NCBI GenBank assembly: GCA_037783545.1 | Contig: JBBELK010000053.1 | Location: 186,001-250,000 of the forward strand | Length of the DNA stretch: 64,000 nt | Direction: 5' to 3' | Origin: Henricia sp. BOLD:AAB3569 | Lineage: Eukaryota > Echinodermata > Asteroidea > Spinulosida > Echinasteridae | Shown: positions 1 through 9,465 of the stretch, in pieces | Numbering within the stretch: position 1 is the stretch's first letter | How the letters are laid out: each line of letters opens with the position of its first letter | Program-made: the position numbers and the translations under genes | The notes under the pieces: generated by a model | The model's input: the letters and a program-made list of their open reading frames with translations, nothing else | Told to the model about the DNA's origin: nothing | The model's database searches: none

Positions 1-367
1 CCGGGTCAAAGAGGTTTGACCCAACATTCCGGGTCGAAAAGCTTGACCCAACATTCCGGGTCATTTTGACCCGGAGGTGGTCGTGTCAAATCGAACCCGG
101 AATTCCGGGTCAAACAGGTTTGACCCAACATTCCGGGTCAAAAAGCTTGACCCAACATTCCGGGTCATTTTGACCCGGAAGTGGTCGTGTCAAATCGAAC
201 CCGGAATTCCGGGTCAAACAGGTTTGACCCAACATTCCGGGTCAAAATGGCCCGACCCAACATTCCGGGTCATTCTGACCCGGAAGTGGTCGTGTCCATT
301 AGAACCCGGATTCCGGGTCAAATTTGACCCATTCCGGGTCAAATTTGACCCGGATGTTTTTAGAGTG
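1..367 (+). mobile_element. 3' end of a DNA transposon copy, cut by the window edge
   Basis: This stretch matches the last 367 bases of the full element at 3733-9965 (constant offset 9598) with no difference I could find. It ends in TTTTTAGAGTG followed by TA, the inverted counterpart of the element's CACTCTAAAAA start, and then runs straight into satellite at gattcgacg. It consists of 104-bp tandem units built from GGGTCA and TGACCC palindromes; the recurring landmark ggtcgtgtcaaat lies at about 79, 183 and 287. The satellite downstream also matches the satellite downstream of the second copy. The two element copies are therefore probably products of a segmental duplication and not of two separate insertions. 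The 5' part lies outside the window. Confidence 0.85.
59..280. promoter_or_regulatory. Three perfect GGTCAnnnTGACC palindromes
   Basis: GGTCATTTTGACC at 59-71 and 163-175, and GGTCATTCTGACC at 268-280, match the inverted-repeat-3 arrangement of nuclear-receptor half-sites (the oestrogen-response-element type). The match is seen in the sequence. Binding is inference only, because the same palindromes may simply be transposase-binding or hairpin structures in the subterminal region of the transposon. Confidence 0.35.
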
Positions 368-806
368 TAGATTCGACGATAACTCGGTCGGTTTAAACGT
401 GAAATTGCTGAAATTTGCAGAACACGTTTGCGATATAGAGTTGTTTTAGCAGACAAAATTTGAAGTTTGTCTGGAAATTCGTTAAGTTGTGCCGGCAGGG
501 TGTTTTTGCTAGCTTCGACGATAACTCGGTCGGTTTAAACGGGAAATTGCTGAAATGTGCAGAACACGTTTGGGATATAGAGTTGTTTTAGCAGACAAAA
601 TTTGAAGTTTGTCTGGACATTCCTTCAGTTCCAAAATGGCGACCACTTCAGACGCAATGTTTCCCGAAAGCGGCGTCTGTTTGTGCGAAAACTGTTCCGG
701 CAGTGAGTTTTTGCTAGATTCGACGATAACTCGGTCGGTTTAAACGGGAAATTGGTGAAATTTGCAGAACACGTTTGCGATATAGAGTTGTTTTAGCAGA
801 CAAAAT

Positions 807-2592
807 TTGAAGTTTGTCTGGAAATTCGTTAAGTTCCAAAATAGCGACCACTTCAGACGCAATGTTTCCCGAAAGCGGCGTCTGCTTGTGCAAAAACTGT
901 GCCGGCAAGGAGTTTTTGCTAGATTCGACGATAACTCGGTTGGTTTAAACGGGAAATTGCTGAAATTCGCAGAACACGTTTGGGATATAGAGTTGTTTTA
1001 GCAGACAAAATTTGAAGTTTGTCTGGACATTCCTTCAGTTCCAAAATGGCGACCACTTCAGACGCAATGTTTCCCGAAAGCGGCGTCTGTTTGTGCGAAA
1101 ACTGTTCCGGCAGAGAGTTTTTGCTAGATTCGACGATAACTCGGTTGGTTTAAACGGGAAATTGCTGAAATTCGCAGAACACGTTTGGGATATAGAGTTG
1201 TTTTAGCAGACAAAATTTGAAGTTTGTCTGCATGGACATTCCTTCAGTTCCAAAATGGCGACCACTTCAGACGCAATGTTTCCCGAAAGCGGCGTCTGTT
1301 TGTGCGAAAACTGTTCCGGCAGAGAGTTTTTGCTAGATTCGACGATAACTCGGTCGGTTTAAACGGGAAATTGCTGAAATTTGCAGAACACGTTTGCGAT
1401 ATAGAGTTGTTTTAGCAGACAAAATTTGAAGTTTGTCTGGAAATTCGTTAAGTTCCAAAATAGCGACCACTTCAGACGCAATGTTTCCCGAAAGCGGCGT
1501 CTGCTTGTGCAAAAACTGTGCCGGCAAGGAGTTTTTGCTAGATTCGACGATAACTCGGTTGGTTTAAACAGGAAATTGCTGAAATTCGCGGAACACGTTT
1601 GGGATATAGAGTTGTTTTAGCAGACAAAATTTGAAGTTTGTCTGGACATTCCTTCAGTTCCAAAATAGCGACCACTTCAAACGCAATGTTTCCCGAAAGC
1701 GGCGTCTGCTTGTGCGAAAACTGTGCCCGCAAGGAGTTTTTGCTAGATTCGACGATAACTCGGTCGGTTTAAACGGGAAATTGCTGAAATTTGCAGAACA
1801 CGTTTGCGATATAGAGTTGTTTTAGCAGACAAAATTTGAAGTTTGTCTGGAAATTCCTTCAGTTCCAAAATGGCGACCACTTCAGACGCAATGTTTCCCG
1901 AAAGCGGCGTCTGTTTGTGCGAAAAATGTTCCGGCAGAGAGTTTTTGCTAGATTCGACGATAACTCGGTCGGTTTAAACGGGAAATTGCTGAAATTTGCA
2001 GAACACGTTTGGGATATAGAGTTGTTTTAGCAGACAAAATTTGAAGTTTGTTTGGAAATTCCTTCAGTTCCAAAATAGCGACCACTTCAGACGCAATGTT
2101 TCCCGAAAGCGGCGTCTGCTTGTGCAAAAACTGTGCCGGCAAGGAGTTTTTGCTAGATTCGACGATAACTCGGTCGGTTTAAACGTGAAATTGCTGAAAT
2201 TTGCAGAACACGTTTGCGATATAGAGTTGTTTTAGCAGACAAAATTTGAAGTTTGTCTGGAAATTCGTTAAGTTGTGCCGGCAGGGTGTTTTTGCTAGCT
2301 TCGACGATAACTCGGTCGGTTTAAACGGGAAATTGCTGAAATTTGCAGAACACGTTTGGGATATAGAGTTGTTTTAGCAGACAAAATTTGAAGTTTGTCT
2401 GGACATTCCTTCAGTTCCAAAATGGCGACCACTTCAGACGCAATGTTTCCCGAAAGCGGCGTCTGTTTGTGCGAAAACTGTTCCGGCAGTGAGTTTTTGC
2501 TAGATTCGACGATAACTCGGTCGGTTTAAACGGGAAATTGGTGAAATTTGCAGAACACGTTTGCGATATAGAGTTGTTTTAGCAGACAAAAT
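807..2592 (+). repeat. Nine-monomer higher-order repeat unit, 1,786 bp
   Basis: Corresponding K-type monomers start at 807 and 2593. The unit holds seven 205-bp monomers, one 209-bp monomer with a catg insertion at 1231-1234, and one 142-bp monomer with a 63-bp internal deletion (ggaaattcgttaagtt joined to gtgccggcaggg). 7x205+209+142 equals 1786. The same unit recurs at 11572-13357. The copy following this one (from 2593) is a shorter version without the 209-bp monomer and is broken off by the transposon. Confidence 0.9.
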
Positions 2593-3730
2593 TTGAAGTT
2601 TGTCTGGAAATTCGTTAAGTTCCAAAATAGCGACCACTTCAGACGCAATGTTTCCCGAAAGCGGCGTCTGCTTGTGCAAAAACTGTGCCGGCAAGGAGTT
2701 TTTGCTAGATTCGACGATAACTCGGTTGGTTTAAACGGGAAATTGCTGAAATTCGCAGAACACGTTTGGGATATAAAGTTGTTTTAGCAGACAAAATTTG
2801 AAGTTTGTCTGGACATTCCTTCAGTTCCAAAATGGCGACCACTTCAGACGCAATGTTTCCCGAAAGCGGCGTCTGTTTGTGCGAAAACTGTTCCGGCAGA
2901 GAGTTTTTGCTAGATTCGACGATAACTCGGTCGGTTTAAACGGGAAATTGCTGAAATTTGCAGAACACGTTTGCGATATAGAGTTGTTTTAGCAGACAAA
3001 ATTTGAAGTTTGTCTGGAAATTCGTTAAGTTCCAAAATAGCGACCACTTCAGACGCAATGTTTCCCGAAAGCGGCGTCTGCTTGTGCAAAAACTGTGCCG
3101 GCAAGGAGTTTTTGCTAGATTCGACGATAACTCGGTTGGTTTAAACGGGAAATTGCTGAAATTCGCGGAACACGTTTGGGATATAGAGTTGTTTTAGCAG
3201 ACAAAATTTGAAGTTTGTCTGGACATTCCTTCAGTTCCAAAATAGCGACCACTTCAAACGCAATGTTTCCCGAAAGCGGCGTCTGCTTGTGCGAAAACTG
3301 TGCCCGCAAGGAGTTTTTGCTAGATTCGACGATAACTCGGTCGGTTTAAACGGGAAATTGCTGAAATTTGCAGAACACGTTTGCGATATAGAGTTGTTTT
3401 AGCAGACAAAATTTGAAGTTTGTCTGGAAATTCCTTCAGTTCCAAAATGGCGACCACTTCAGACGCAATGTTTCCCGAAAGCGGCGTCTGTTTGTGCGAA
3501 AAATGTTCCGGCAGAGAGTTTTTGCTAGATTCGACGATAACTCGGTCGGTTTAAACGGGAAATTGCTGAAATTTGCAGAACACGTTTGGGATATAGAGTT
3601 GTTTTAGCAGACAAAATTTGAAGTTTGTTTGGAAATTCCTTCAGTTCCAAAATAGCGACCACTTCAGACGCAATGTTTCCCGAAAGCGGCGTCTGCTTGT
3701 GCAAAAACTGTGCCGGCAAGGAGTTTTTGC

Positions 3731-3732
3731 TA
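3731..3732. other. Target site duplication TA, left of the DNA transposon
   Basis: Satellite reads gtttttgcTA here and then enters the transposon terminus CACTCTAAAAAC. Joining this flank to the right flank (TAgattcgacg at 9966) with a single TA restores an intact monomer, gtttttgcTAgattcgacg. Confidence 0.9.
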
Positions 3733-3744
3733 CACTCTAAAAAC

Positions 3745-3945
3745 TCCCGGGTCAATTTTTTGACCATTTCTCCGGGTCAAAAAAAATTGACCCTTTTCCG
3801 GGTCAGACGATTGTTGCGATTGGATGAGAATGGTCACATGACCTATTGACAGCACGTATTTTTGACCATATTTTCCGGGTCAAAACAGATTGACCATTTT
3901 CCGGGTCAGACGATTGTTGCGATTGGATGAGACTGGTCACATGAA
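3745..3945 (+). repeat. 5' subterminal GGGTCA repeats of the transposon
   Basis: Spaced ccgggtcaa and ttgacc blocks form short hairpins. A unit of about 103 bp is present twice: the stretch from ttttccgggtcagacg to ggtcacatga occurs at 3794-3842 and 3897-3945. The 103-bp spacing is close to the 104-bp period of the 3' subterminal array, which suggests that both arms derive from the same ancestral unit. Confidence 0.75.
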
Positions 3946-4041
3946 TTGTGACGTCGTGTCAAAGCGCCCTATGCCTTTCTGTGATTGGCCGGAAATGGTC
4001 ACATGGTTCTCGCAAGCGCCGCGCCCGCGCTGGATAAAAAT
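3819..4041 (+). promoter_or_regulatory. Promoter-like cluster: three ATTGG/CACATG pairs, CRE-like site, TATA-like box
   Basis: Inverted CCAAT boxes (ATTGG) lie at 3819, 3922 and 3984. Each is followed within about 20 bases by CACATG (3835, 3938, 4000); the first sits in the perfect palindrome GGTCACATGACC at 3832-3843, an MITF/TFE/USF-type E-box. A CRE-like TGACGTCG is at 3949-3956. A TATA-like ggataaaaat is at 4032-4041 after a GC-rich stretch. About 90-120 bases further on is a candidate first coding exon. The motifs are plain in the sequence; promoter activity is inference. The first two pairs belong to the transposon's own 103-bp subterminal repeat. Confidence 0.4.
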
Positions 4042-4130
4042 TGTTTCGCCAACGGTTTTCCACGTCTGCGTGACTACGAATCGTACGATGTTCAAGAACA
4101 AATCCGATTAAAATCTCATGATCTACAAAC

Positions 4131-4194
4131 ATGACAAAAGTGCTTCGTGAAACCAGCATGGCTTCCTTCATCATCTTGCTGTTTTCCGTGCATG
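4131..4194 (+). CDS. Speculative first exon encoding a signal peptide
   Basis: An open frame from ATG at 4131, with a better-context ATG at 4158 (A at -3, G at +4), encodes a hydrophobic stretch MASFIILLFSVHG that resembles a secretory signal peptide. It runs directly into a good splice donor, ATG|GTAAGA, with the intron starting at 4195. The exon ends in phase 1, the usual phase for an intron after a signal peptide. A TATA-like box and CCAAT/E-box motifs lie upstream at 3819-4041. A compatible acceptor and open frame exist at 7769. No homologue is recognised. The exon lies inside the DNA transposon, so it could be captured host sequence or chance. Confidence 0.25.
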
Positions 4195-4418
4195 GTAAGA
4201 AACCCACCAGGCTTAATTCTTGTGATAAATGTTACGTGCAGGTGCCAACAATTGTATTCCTTTTTTTCGTGCGTAAACCATATGACATTGCAATCTGCAG
4301 GTCAACTCGACCGTTTGCCGTGACCCTACATGCATGAATGCATGACATGTACATTTACAGATTTCTTTGGGGAAAACAAATCTTTAGGCCATGTGCATGG
4401 GGGCTGAAACGGTTTCGT

Positions 4419-4580
4419 GTCAACTCGGTCCCGGTCCCAGTCAACTCGGTCCCGGTCCCAGTCAACTCGGTCCCGAGTAAAGTTGGTCCCAAGTTGAAGT
4501 TTATGAAGTTAAATGAAACTCAATTCGGTCCCGAGTCAACTTGGTCCCAAGTCAACTGAAACTCAACTCGGTCCCAACGA
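4419..4580 (+). repeat. 21-bp minisatellite grading into degenerate copies
   Basis: The unit gtcaactcggtcccggtccca is present at 4419-4439 and 4440-4460 and partly at 4461-4475. Degenerate GTCAACTYGGTCCC copies follow to about 4580. Inverted copies lie at 5664-5694, marking the two arms of the nested element. Confidence 0.8.
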
Positions 4581-5464
4581 TTGAAGGCCCAGGACAACTT
4601 GACTGCTCTTAAAAAATGTACAAGATTTCCAAGCAGCCGAACTTTTCCGATTCATTTGATGGACGCAACATAACGATTATTTAATTTCACTGTCTGGTTT
4701 GTGAATGGCAATTTGACGTTACAAAGCGGCTTTCGCCTTCATACAGAATATAACAAGGTGTAGTTACTTTAGAGCTTGTGCGAAAGCTCGCCAGGCGGTC
4801 ACGCTCGTTTTCACTTGTGCAAGAAAAATCGACGGATGACCGCGGCCGCGATACGCCAAATGCAGGAGCTTGCGAAAGTGAACTTGACGCGAATTTCATG
4901 ATTTGCGTCACAATTTCGCTTAAGTTCAACTAGCCTAAATGGGCGAATGTTCACCGCAAATTATTTGACGTCAGATTTACGTTTGCGATTTGTGTCTGAA
5001 ATGGATTGCGTTCACTTTCCTGTGCCGTGTCGCGGCAGGCCATGGCGCGAACAAGTCAGTTGTTGCACAATTTGGGACTGCGGAAAATTGCACTCGCTAC
5101 TTCGTCACGTTTTTAGCAGGGTTGTACTCTCGTTTTAAGTACTACATGTAACCATGCTGCAATTTAAGTGCAAACCTTGATATTTGTTTTAGTCTGATGT
5201 CGTGCGGCGTAACTTCTATTGATCACGTTCAAATGACGTCACTTCCTACAAATTGTCACGTGCATCAGGATTTTGAGCGTAATTTTTTGTGACGCGTACG
5301 GTTGCGCCGTATTTCGAACAAATTTCGAGCAACATGAATGCGTGTTTGGAACATTTTCCAGGGTGTGTGTGCGCTTACTTGATGGCGTTTAATACGCAGT
5401 AGCATTTTTACTACGAAGATGGCATCTGTGAAAGTGGTCAATTAGCAACTACGACAGCTTATAT

Positions 5465-5618
5465 GGCCTTCACACTTTACTTTGGTCCGTTTTTCATCCA
5501 TCTCGTGCATGCGTTGCGTATGCGTCTGAATCGCTCCACAGACTGATTACAGACGGACATGCGCAGCGCGCATACGCAACACACGCAAGTTGGATGAAAA
5601 CAAACCCAAGCAAAGGCC
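5465..5618. mobile_element. Hairpin MITE-like inverted repeat, about 154 bp
   Basis: Two arms of about 70 bases (5465-5535 and 5548-5618) are imperfect reverse complements. The left arm reads ggcctt, tttttcatcca, gcgttgcgtatgcg; the right arm reads cgcatacgcaac, ttggatgaaaac, aaggcc. The loop is about 12 bases. The transcript or single strand would form a long stem. It shows no coding capacity. Confidence 0.6.
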
Positions 5619-5699
5619 CCCTACGTTTATTTGACGGTCGAGTTGTCCTGGGGCTTAGTTAGTTGGGACCGAGTTGGTTTGGGACCGAGTTGACCTGCA

Positions 5700-6689
5700 C
5701 CCGCTAAAACCTAAGTGCTGGTGGGGGCCCTAGTATAATAGTAAAACATTTTCTGTCTAAACTTGTTTCGGAAAGAATTGAGAAGTTGATCATGGCTTCA
5801 GACCTTGTGTGCAAAACATATTATTCCCTCACAATATCTTAATTTGTTTCCAATAGAAATTTGTGGTTTTTTATTCAAATCTGCACATTTCAATGCTAGA
5901 TGAGTCATTTCAAAGAAAAAAATGTCTCAGACTGATCAACTTCCCAACTCTTATTCATGTTTCTCAACTACTGCTTGTGTACTCGTGGACGAGTTGTCCA
6001 CTCGGCCAGGTACGAGTTGTCTGCTCGATATGTAATTTACAAGTTGATTGTTTTTGTAAGCATAAATTATTGTCTTTTTTGAAAATGTAAATTGTTTTTC
6101 CCTACAGAAAATAAAGTGGATGAACAATTAGTTTGATGCTTCTTAGACACATGCTTGGAGTTCCCAAGAGTTAACACATCAAGTTTGGCTGAGAATGGAA
6201 TTCCTAAAGCAGCGAAAAGCACAAGGTAGCCATTATAGCTTATAACATTATACTGCATACTTTTTTCAGAACATTGTTTCAAAATGTCTGCTTCAAATGC
6301 AGGAATCTATGCAGGCAACCAGTAGGCCTACAGTGTTAACTATATGCTTAATTTTGCATACATGCATGTCGGTTGTATACAGAACTGTATGTGGTGTCCA
6401 GTCATATACGTACATGTACTACATAATATGTACTTGCTCAAATCTTCATAAACTTGGCCATGTATAAGCTAAACTTAGCATAATAAAATAAAGTGCAAAG
6501 ACAGCAAAGTTTATTTTTGCATCTGCAGGTATTTTAAGTTGACATGTTCAGCATTTCATCATGCAATATTAACCATAGATGGTGTTTCTTGACAGATGAT
6601 CACAAGAGGACCCAATTACTACATGTATGCATCTTCTCCACCGGTGTAAGATGGAATATTCCATCAAGTCCTAAAGCCTGTAAGTAGCA
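5700..6689. other. AT-rich transposon interior, no gene seen
   Basis: I see no supported gene or RNA here. A few degenerate cgagttgtc motifs at about 5990-6035 resemble the nested element's modules. TACATGTAC-like palindromes occur near 6410. AATAAA-like runs occur near 6480. Confidence 0.6.
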
Positions 6690-6925
6690 TTTATTATTAT
6701 TATTTCTTTCTGGTAATCATACCAAAGATTCCTCAATAGTGCTCATTGCACAGTCACTCGCAAGCGTGAGGAAACCCATGAAGAATTATAATTAGAAAGG
6801 ATGGAGCAAGTGTGGTTGAGTGCTTTGCCCAAGGGCACAGGTACCGCAGCCGGATTCGAACCCGCAACCCCAAGTTTTCACATATGATTGCTAGTCAATG
6901 ACCCAGACCACTTTTTTTCCCTCAA
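6690..6925 (-). mobile_element. tRNA-derived SINE, minus strand
   Basis: Read on the minus strand, a tRNA-like head contains gactagcaatc, like a Ser/Leu-type anticodon arm, and a clean B box/T-arm, GGGTTCGAATCC (plus-strand 6851-6862). Then comes a body, ctgtgcccttgggcaaagca, and a simple tail of AAT repeats (plus-strand attattatt near 6695). The body motif is shared with the plus-strand fragment at 7010-7142. The head is degenerate, so this is a SINE and not a functional tRNA gene. Confidence 0.65.
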
Positions 6926-7009
6926 AATTGGAATCACATACACAATTTCCAAGATTTGGTCGTCTAAATATATTCTTAGTGGGAAAATACGTTTAAAAAA
7001 CTACTAGAA

Positions 7010-7142
7010 TGTAGGTTCGATTCCGGGCCGCGACGGGTTGTGGCACCTGTGCCCTTGAGCAAGGCACTCAACCACACTTGCTCCCATTCCTGTAATTGGC
7101 GGTCTCTCCGCTGTTGGATGTGGTAAATAAATAAATAAATAC
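7010..7142 (+). mobile_element. 5'-truncated SINE fragment, plus strand
   Basis: A B box, GGTTCGATTCC, at about 7015 is followed by cacctgtgcccttgagcaag, gcactcaaccacacttgctcc and an (AAAT)n tail at about 7124-7142. The body matches the minus-strand SINE at 6690-6925, but the 3' part and tail differ, so the two are related subfamilies in inverted orientation. Confidence 0.65.
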
Positions 7143-7263
7143 TTAAAATACCGTTTTTGAATTAAAAACATATATTTCTGACGGTGGCCGACAATCCCTT
7201 TTTCTCTTCACGACGCACAGCGGCACAGGGTTGTGGATTAAACCCAGAACAAGCTCGATCTAC

Positions 7264-7710
7264 GACTATGGTTTGACTGGAGTCCCTCGAACAATATAAC
7301 TTATCTGTCATTCAAGGGAAGACTATAGAGTCCAGAGACTTGTCGCTCAATCAAACTTGCCCAAAATCCAAAGCTGGAGGTGGATTTTTTTTTTCTTCTC
7401 GCGAATGTGCAGTTGGTGCGTTGATACTGGCCCATGGAGAACATTAAGGCGAGTACAGAGTGGCCCATACTATAGTAGCACTCTCGTGTGCGCTCACGTG
7501 ACGCTTTACCGTGGTTTCTTTTGACGTTCTCTTTGGGCCACCGTCAACACACTAACTACACGTTCGCGAAAAAAAATCTCCTTCTAGGTTTGGGCTACAT
7601 TCAGCAGCAAGTTCAATTGAGCGACTTCCTGTAGAGTCCCTTGAACAATGGTAGTCCCTCAAACGATGGATAATTTCCGTTGTTCGAGGGACTTTAGTCA
7701 AACTATAGTC
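7264..7710. mobile_element. Foldback element, 447 bp
   Basis: The arms 7264-7435 and 7535-7710 are long imperfect reverse complements. The ends gactatggtttgactgg (7264) and actttagtcaaactatagtc (7691-7710) pair. Further in, cgctcaatcaaacttgc pairs with gcaagttcaattgagcg, and ttttttcttctcgcgaatgt pairs with the cgttcgcgaaaaaaaatctc region. The central loop of about 100 bases holds no gene. No transposase is present. Confidence 0.65.
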
Positions 7711-7768
7711 AATCGAACTTCCGAGTTTCTTGAGTGGCCATTTGACAAATTGTTTTCTCCCATTTTAG

Positions 7769-7986
7769 GTTGGGTTGAATATCCCAACGTACATGGAAGA
7801 GGGATGATGGAGGGAACCACTCATTGTTTGAGGATCGAGGCAGTGGAATCGGAGCTGGTGTTCGTGTTTGTGGAACAAAAAGCCTTGGATTATTCGGAAG
7901 TCGACTCACATTTGACAGGAGTAGACGTTTGTTTTGACTTCCACAGCATTTTGGACATTTCCCCTAGACATTGTTTATCTACATAA
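7769..7986 (+). CDS. Speculative terminal exon of a small secreted protein
   Basis: A strong acceptor (ttgttttctcccattttAG, ending at 7768) precedes a frame open to TAA at 7984-7986. The phase-1 junction fits the donor at 4194/4195, so splicing would join a signal peptide to about 72 residues beginning GWVEYPNVHGRGMMEG and ending SPRHCLST. The frame also extends upstream to an ATG at 7648 inside the foldback element, which is the alternative reading. A possible polyadenylation signal AATAAA is at 8305. I recognise no family. The acidic and hydrophobic mixture and four cysteines are unremarkable. The implied intron of 3.6 kb would be packed with mobile elements. Confidence 0.2.
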
Positions 7987-8664
7987 ACATTCCTGCAGAA
8001 GGTAATGTAACAGTTGGTGAACACAGCCACACATCTGGATGCATTAGAACATTTAACTTTGGGTTTGAACTACATTCTCTGACCTCGTAATACATTGTAC
8101 CTTGTATAATCTGAATTTGAACTTTCATTTGGAGATAGTCAGAAAATATGTTCATTGATGTTTGTCAACACCCATGAACATATTTTGGCCAAAAGCACTT
8201 TAATTGTGGCTGACTTCATTTGATGTTTGGCTGATTTGTCTTTCACTAATATTGGCACATTCTGGTGTTTGACCCATGTTTCTTGCCTTTTAAAAGAAGT
8301 AATTAATAAATACCCTTATGCATCCTCATTGGCTGAGAGCACACCACATCACATGACCGTTTTTAAATGAGAGATAATGACCAGTGATAATGACCGGCTT
8401 GCTCACGCTTGTGCCCGCGCCCTAGTCAGCGCGTATGGAACACGCACACAGAAACTGCACGCTCCCAAAAGCAAAATGTGCACTGTGACAAATCTACCAG
8501 GTCGTGTGTGTGCGCGTACACAACACACCTGCGTTACTCGACGCACAGCTAGAAGTTTAAACGAACAATGTGATGAAGGGGAAAAGTGAATGCAAAACAT
8601 GGCAAAACGACAAGCTAATTTTGGTAAGTTTTACCGATATACACAAATCTATTTTTGAATGGGA
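7987..8664. other. Non-coding stretch with an ATTGG/CACATGACC motif pair
   Basis: ATTGG at 8328-8332 and TCACATGACC at 8349-8358 repeat the pairing seen upstream of the candidate first exon. A 70-codon ATG frame follows at 8377-8589, rich in Arg, Thr and Cys, with no recognisable domain. I do not call it a gene. Nothing else is seen. Confidence 0.4.
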
Positions 8665-8668
8665 TTAA

Positions 8669-8821
8669 AAGTGGGTTGGGCCAGTCTTAAACAATCCGTT
8701 TAAAACCAGCTAGGGGCCTTAACGCTGATAATGACTCTTGTCTGGCGGCTCAGGCATTATCGGTGTCCAGGCGGGCCCTAGCCGGTTTTAAACGTATGTT
8801 TAAGACTGGCCAAACCCACTA
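8669..8821. mobile_element. MITE with TTAA flanks, 153 bp
   Basis: TTAA at 8665-8668 and 8822-8825 flank inverted ends: AAGTGGGTTGGGCCAGTC at the left and, at the right, GACTGGCCAAACCCACT. Pairing continues inward through gtttaaaaccagctaggg and ccctagccggttttaaac. TTAA duplication suggests a piggyBac- or Kolobok-mobilised element (inference). Confidence 0.65.
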
Positions 8822-8870
8822 TTAATTCCTAATTATTTACATTCAGTTTATTCAAAGTATCCCAATTTAA

Positions 8871-9122
8871 AGGAGCGTGACCAGATCACATTTTGAGCAC
8901 TCCCAATTTCCCATGTGTTGAGATTTTGATACCATATCATGTGTCATATTTTTCTCATTACCATTCTGAAATTTCGCACACTCGATCCGTATATTTCCAG
9001 GGATGTCGGCGGACATCCAAATTGGAGATTGCAAATTAACCGTTTTCTTCGTGGATTGTATTTTTTGGAAGATATTTTATATGATTGTTATATTTTTTTT
9101 CTGGAAAAATGGTCACGCTCCT
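8871..9122. mobile_element. MITE with TTAA flanks, 252 bp
   Basis: TTAA at 8867-8870 and 9123-9126 flank perfect 13-bp inverted ends, AGGAGCGTGACCA and TGGTCACGCTCCT. The interior is AT-rich and has no transposase. It lies only 41 bp from the end of the preceding MITE and shares its target preference, but its termini differ, so it is a different family. Confidence 0.75.
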
Positions 9123-9126
9123 TTAA

Positions 9127-9465
9127 TTTGTGGTTTTAATATTTTTTGTTTCTTGCTTTTTCATGAACAAATAAGTTTTCCTTGAATTGAGTGTATAAAA
9201 TGCCATTTTTCAAAACGCATTTTAGGTGAAATAAAGTTCAATCTGTTTGCTGAATAAATGCATATAACTGTTTGCCTGCTAAATGTACTGATAATCTTTA
9301 TTATTTTTGTCAGGTAGTCCCGTGTCCCAGACCTACCCAGTGTGAAGGTAAGCATGTGTTCTTGGCTCAACAAGACCAGCATTGTACCAGCATTGACAAG
9401 CAATGACAAGTGTCCTGTGCAGCCTATTTGCACCATCATTAGCTGTGGAACACATGCTTATTTTC
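9127..9465. other. AT-rich stretch, no gene seen
   Basis: Splice-like signals at 9311-9313 (cag) and 9348 (gtaagc) bracket 34 bases, but the frame expected from the candidate first exon meets a stop there. Nothing else is supported. Confidence 0.5.

Larger units (their letters stand above)
368..3732 (+). repeat. Satellite segment I, 205-bp monomers (about 17 copies)
   Basis: Tandem head-to-tail monomers with landmarks TTGAAGTTTGTCTGG, cttcagacgcaatg, gcgtctg, gattcgacgataactcgg, GTTTAAAC and gttgttttagcagac. The first base pair (TA, 368-369) and the last (TA, 3731-3732) are the target dinucleotides next to two transposon copies. The order of monomer types is: 142-bp deleted type, then GGACATT/tgag type, then a run of K, b, 209-bp, K, c, d and e types, then the 142-bp type again and a second shorter run. 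The last monomer is broken by the transposon at gtttttgcTA. Each monomer carries one imperfect dyad, CAGACGC...GCGTCTG, with a loop of about 17 bases. Confidence 0.97.
4296..5699. mobile_element. Nested inverted-repeat element, about 1.4 kb
   Basis: TGCAGGTCAACTCG at 4296-4309 is perfectly inverted at 5686-5699 (CGAGTTGACCTGCA). Inside, the left arm carries repeated gtcaactcggtccc modules and then gcccaggacaacttgac; the right arm has gggaccgagttg twice and an inverted gtcctggggc segment in matching order. This is the layout of a non-autonomous DNA transposon or foldback element with subterminal tandem repeats. I see no convincing target duplication and no transposase. An internal hairpin at 5465-5618 may be a further insertion. 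Confidence 0.6.

Noticed and set aside
77..370. 97-codon open frame in the 104-bp minisatellite
   Set aside because: It is a low-complexity read-through of repeated TGACCC/GGGTCA units (period 104 bp), without an independent coding signal.
807..1001. Small protein genes of 64 codons in each monomer
   Set aside because: The frames start at TTG, overlap frames on the other strand, shift frame from monomer to monomer and show no domain. They follow from repeat homogenisation.
368..3732. Satellite as the internal tandem repeat of a transposon bounded by the GGGTCA arms
   Set aside because: At first the arms seemed to flank the satellite. But both arms point into 3733-9965, the outer TA is duplicated, and joining the two satellite flanks restores a perfect monomer, so the satellite is the host and the arms belong to the insert.
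6851..6925. Functional tRNA gene on the minus strand
   Set aside because: The T-arm is good, but the D-arm and acceptor stem are degenerate and a SINE body with an AAT tail follows.
9314..9347. 34-base micro-exon between a cag acceptor and gtaagc donor
   Set aside because: Read in the phase set by the candidate first exon, it contains a TGA stop, and no other evidence supports it.
9161..9439. 92-codon minus-strand open frame
   Set aside because: It lies in AT-rich transposon interior with no domain, no clear splice or promoter context, and composition like the surrounding non-coding sequence.
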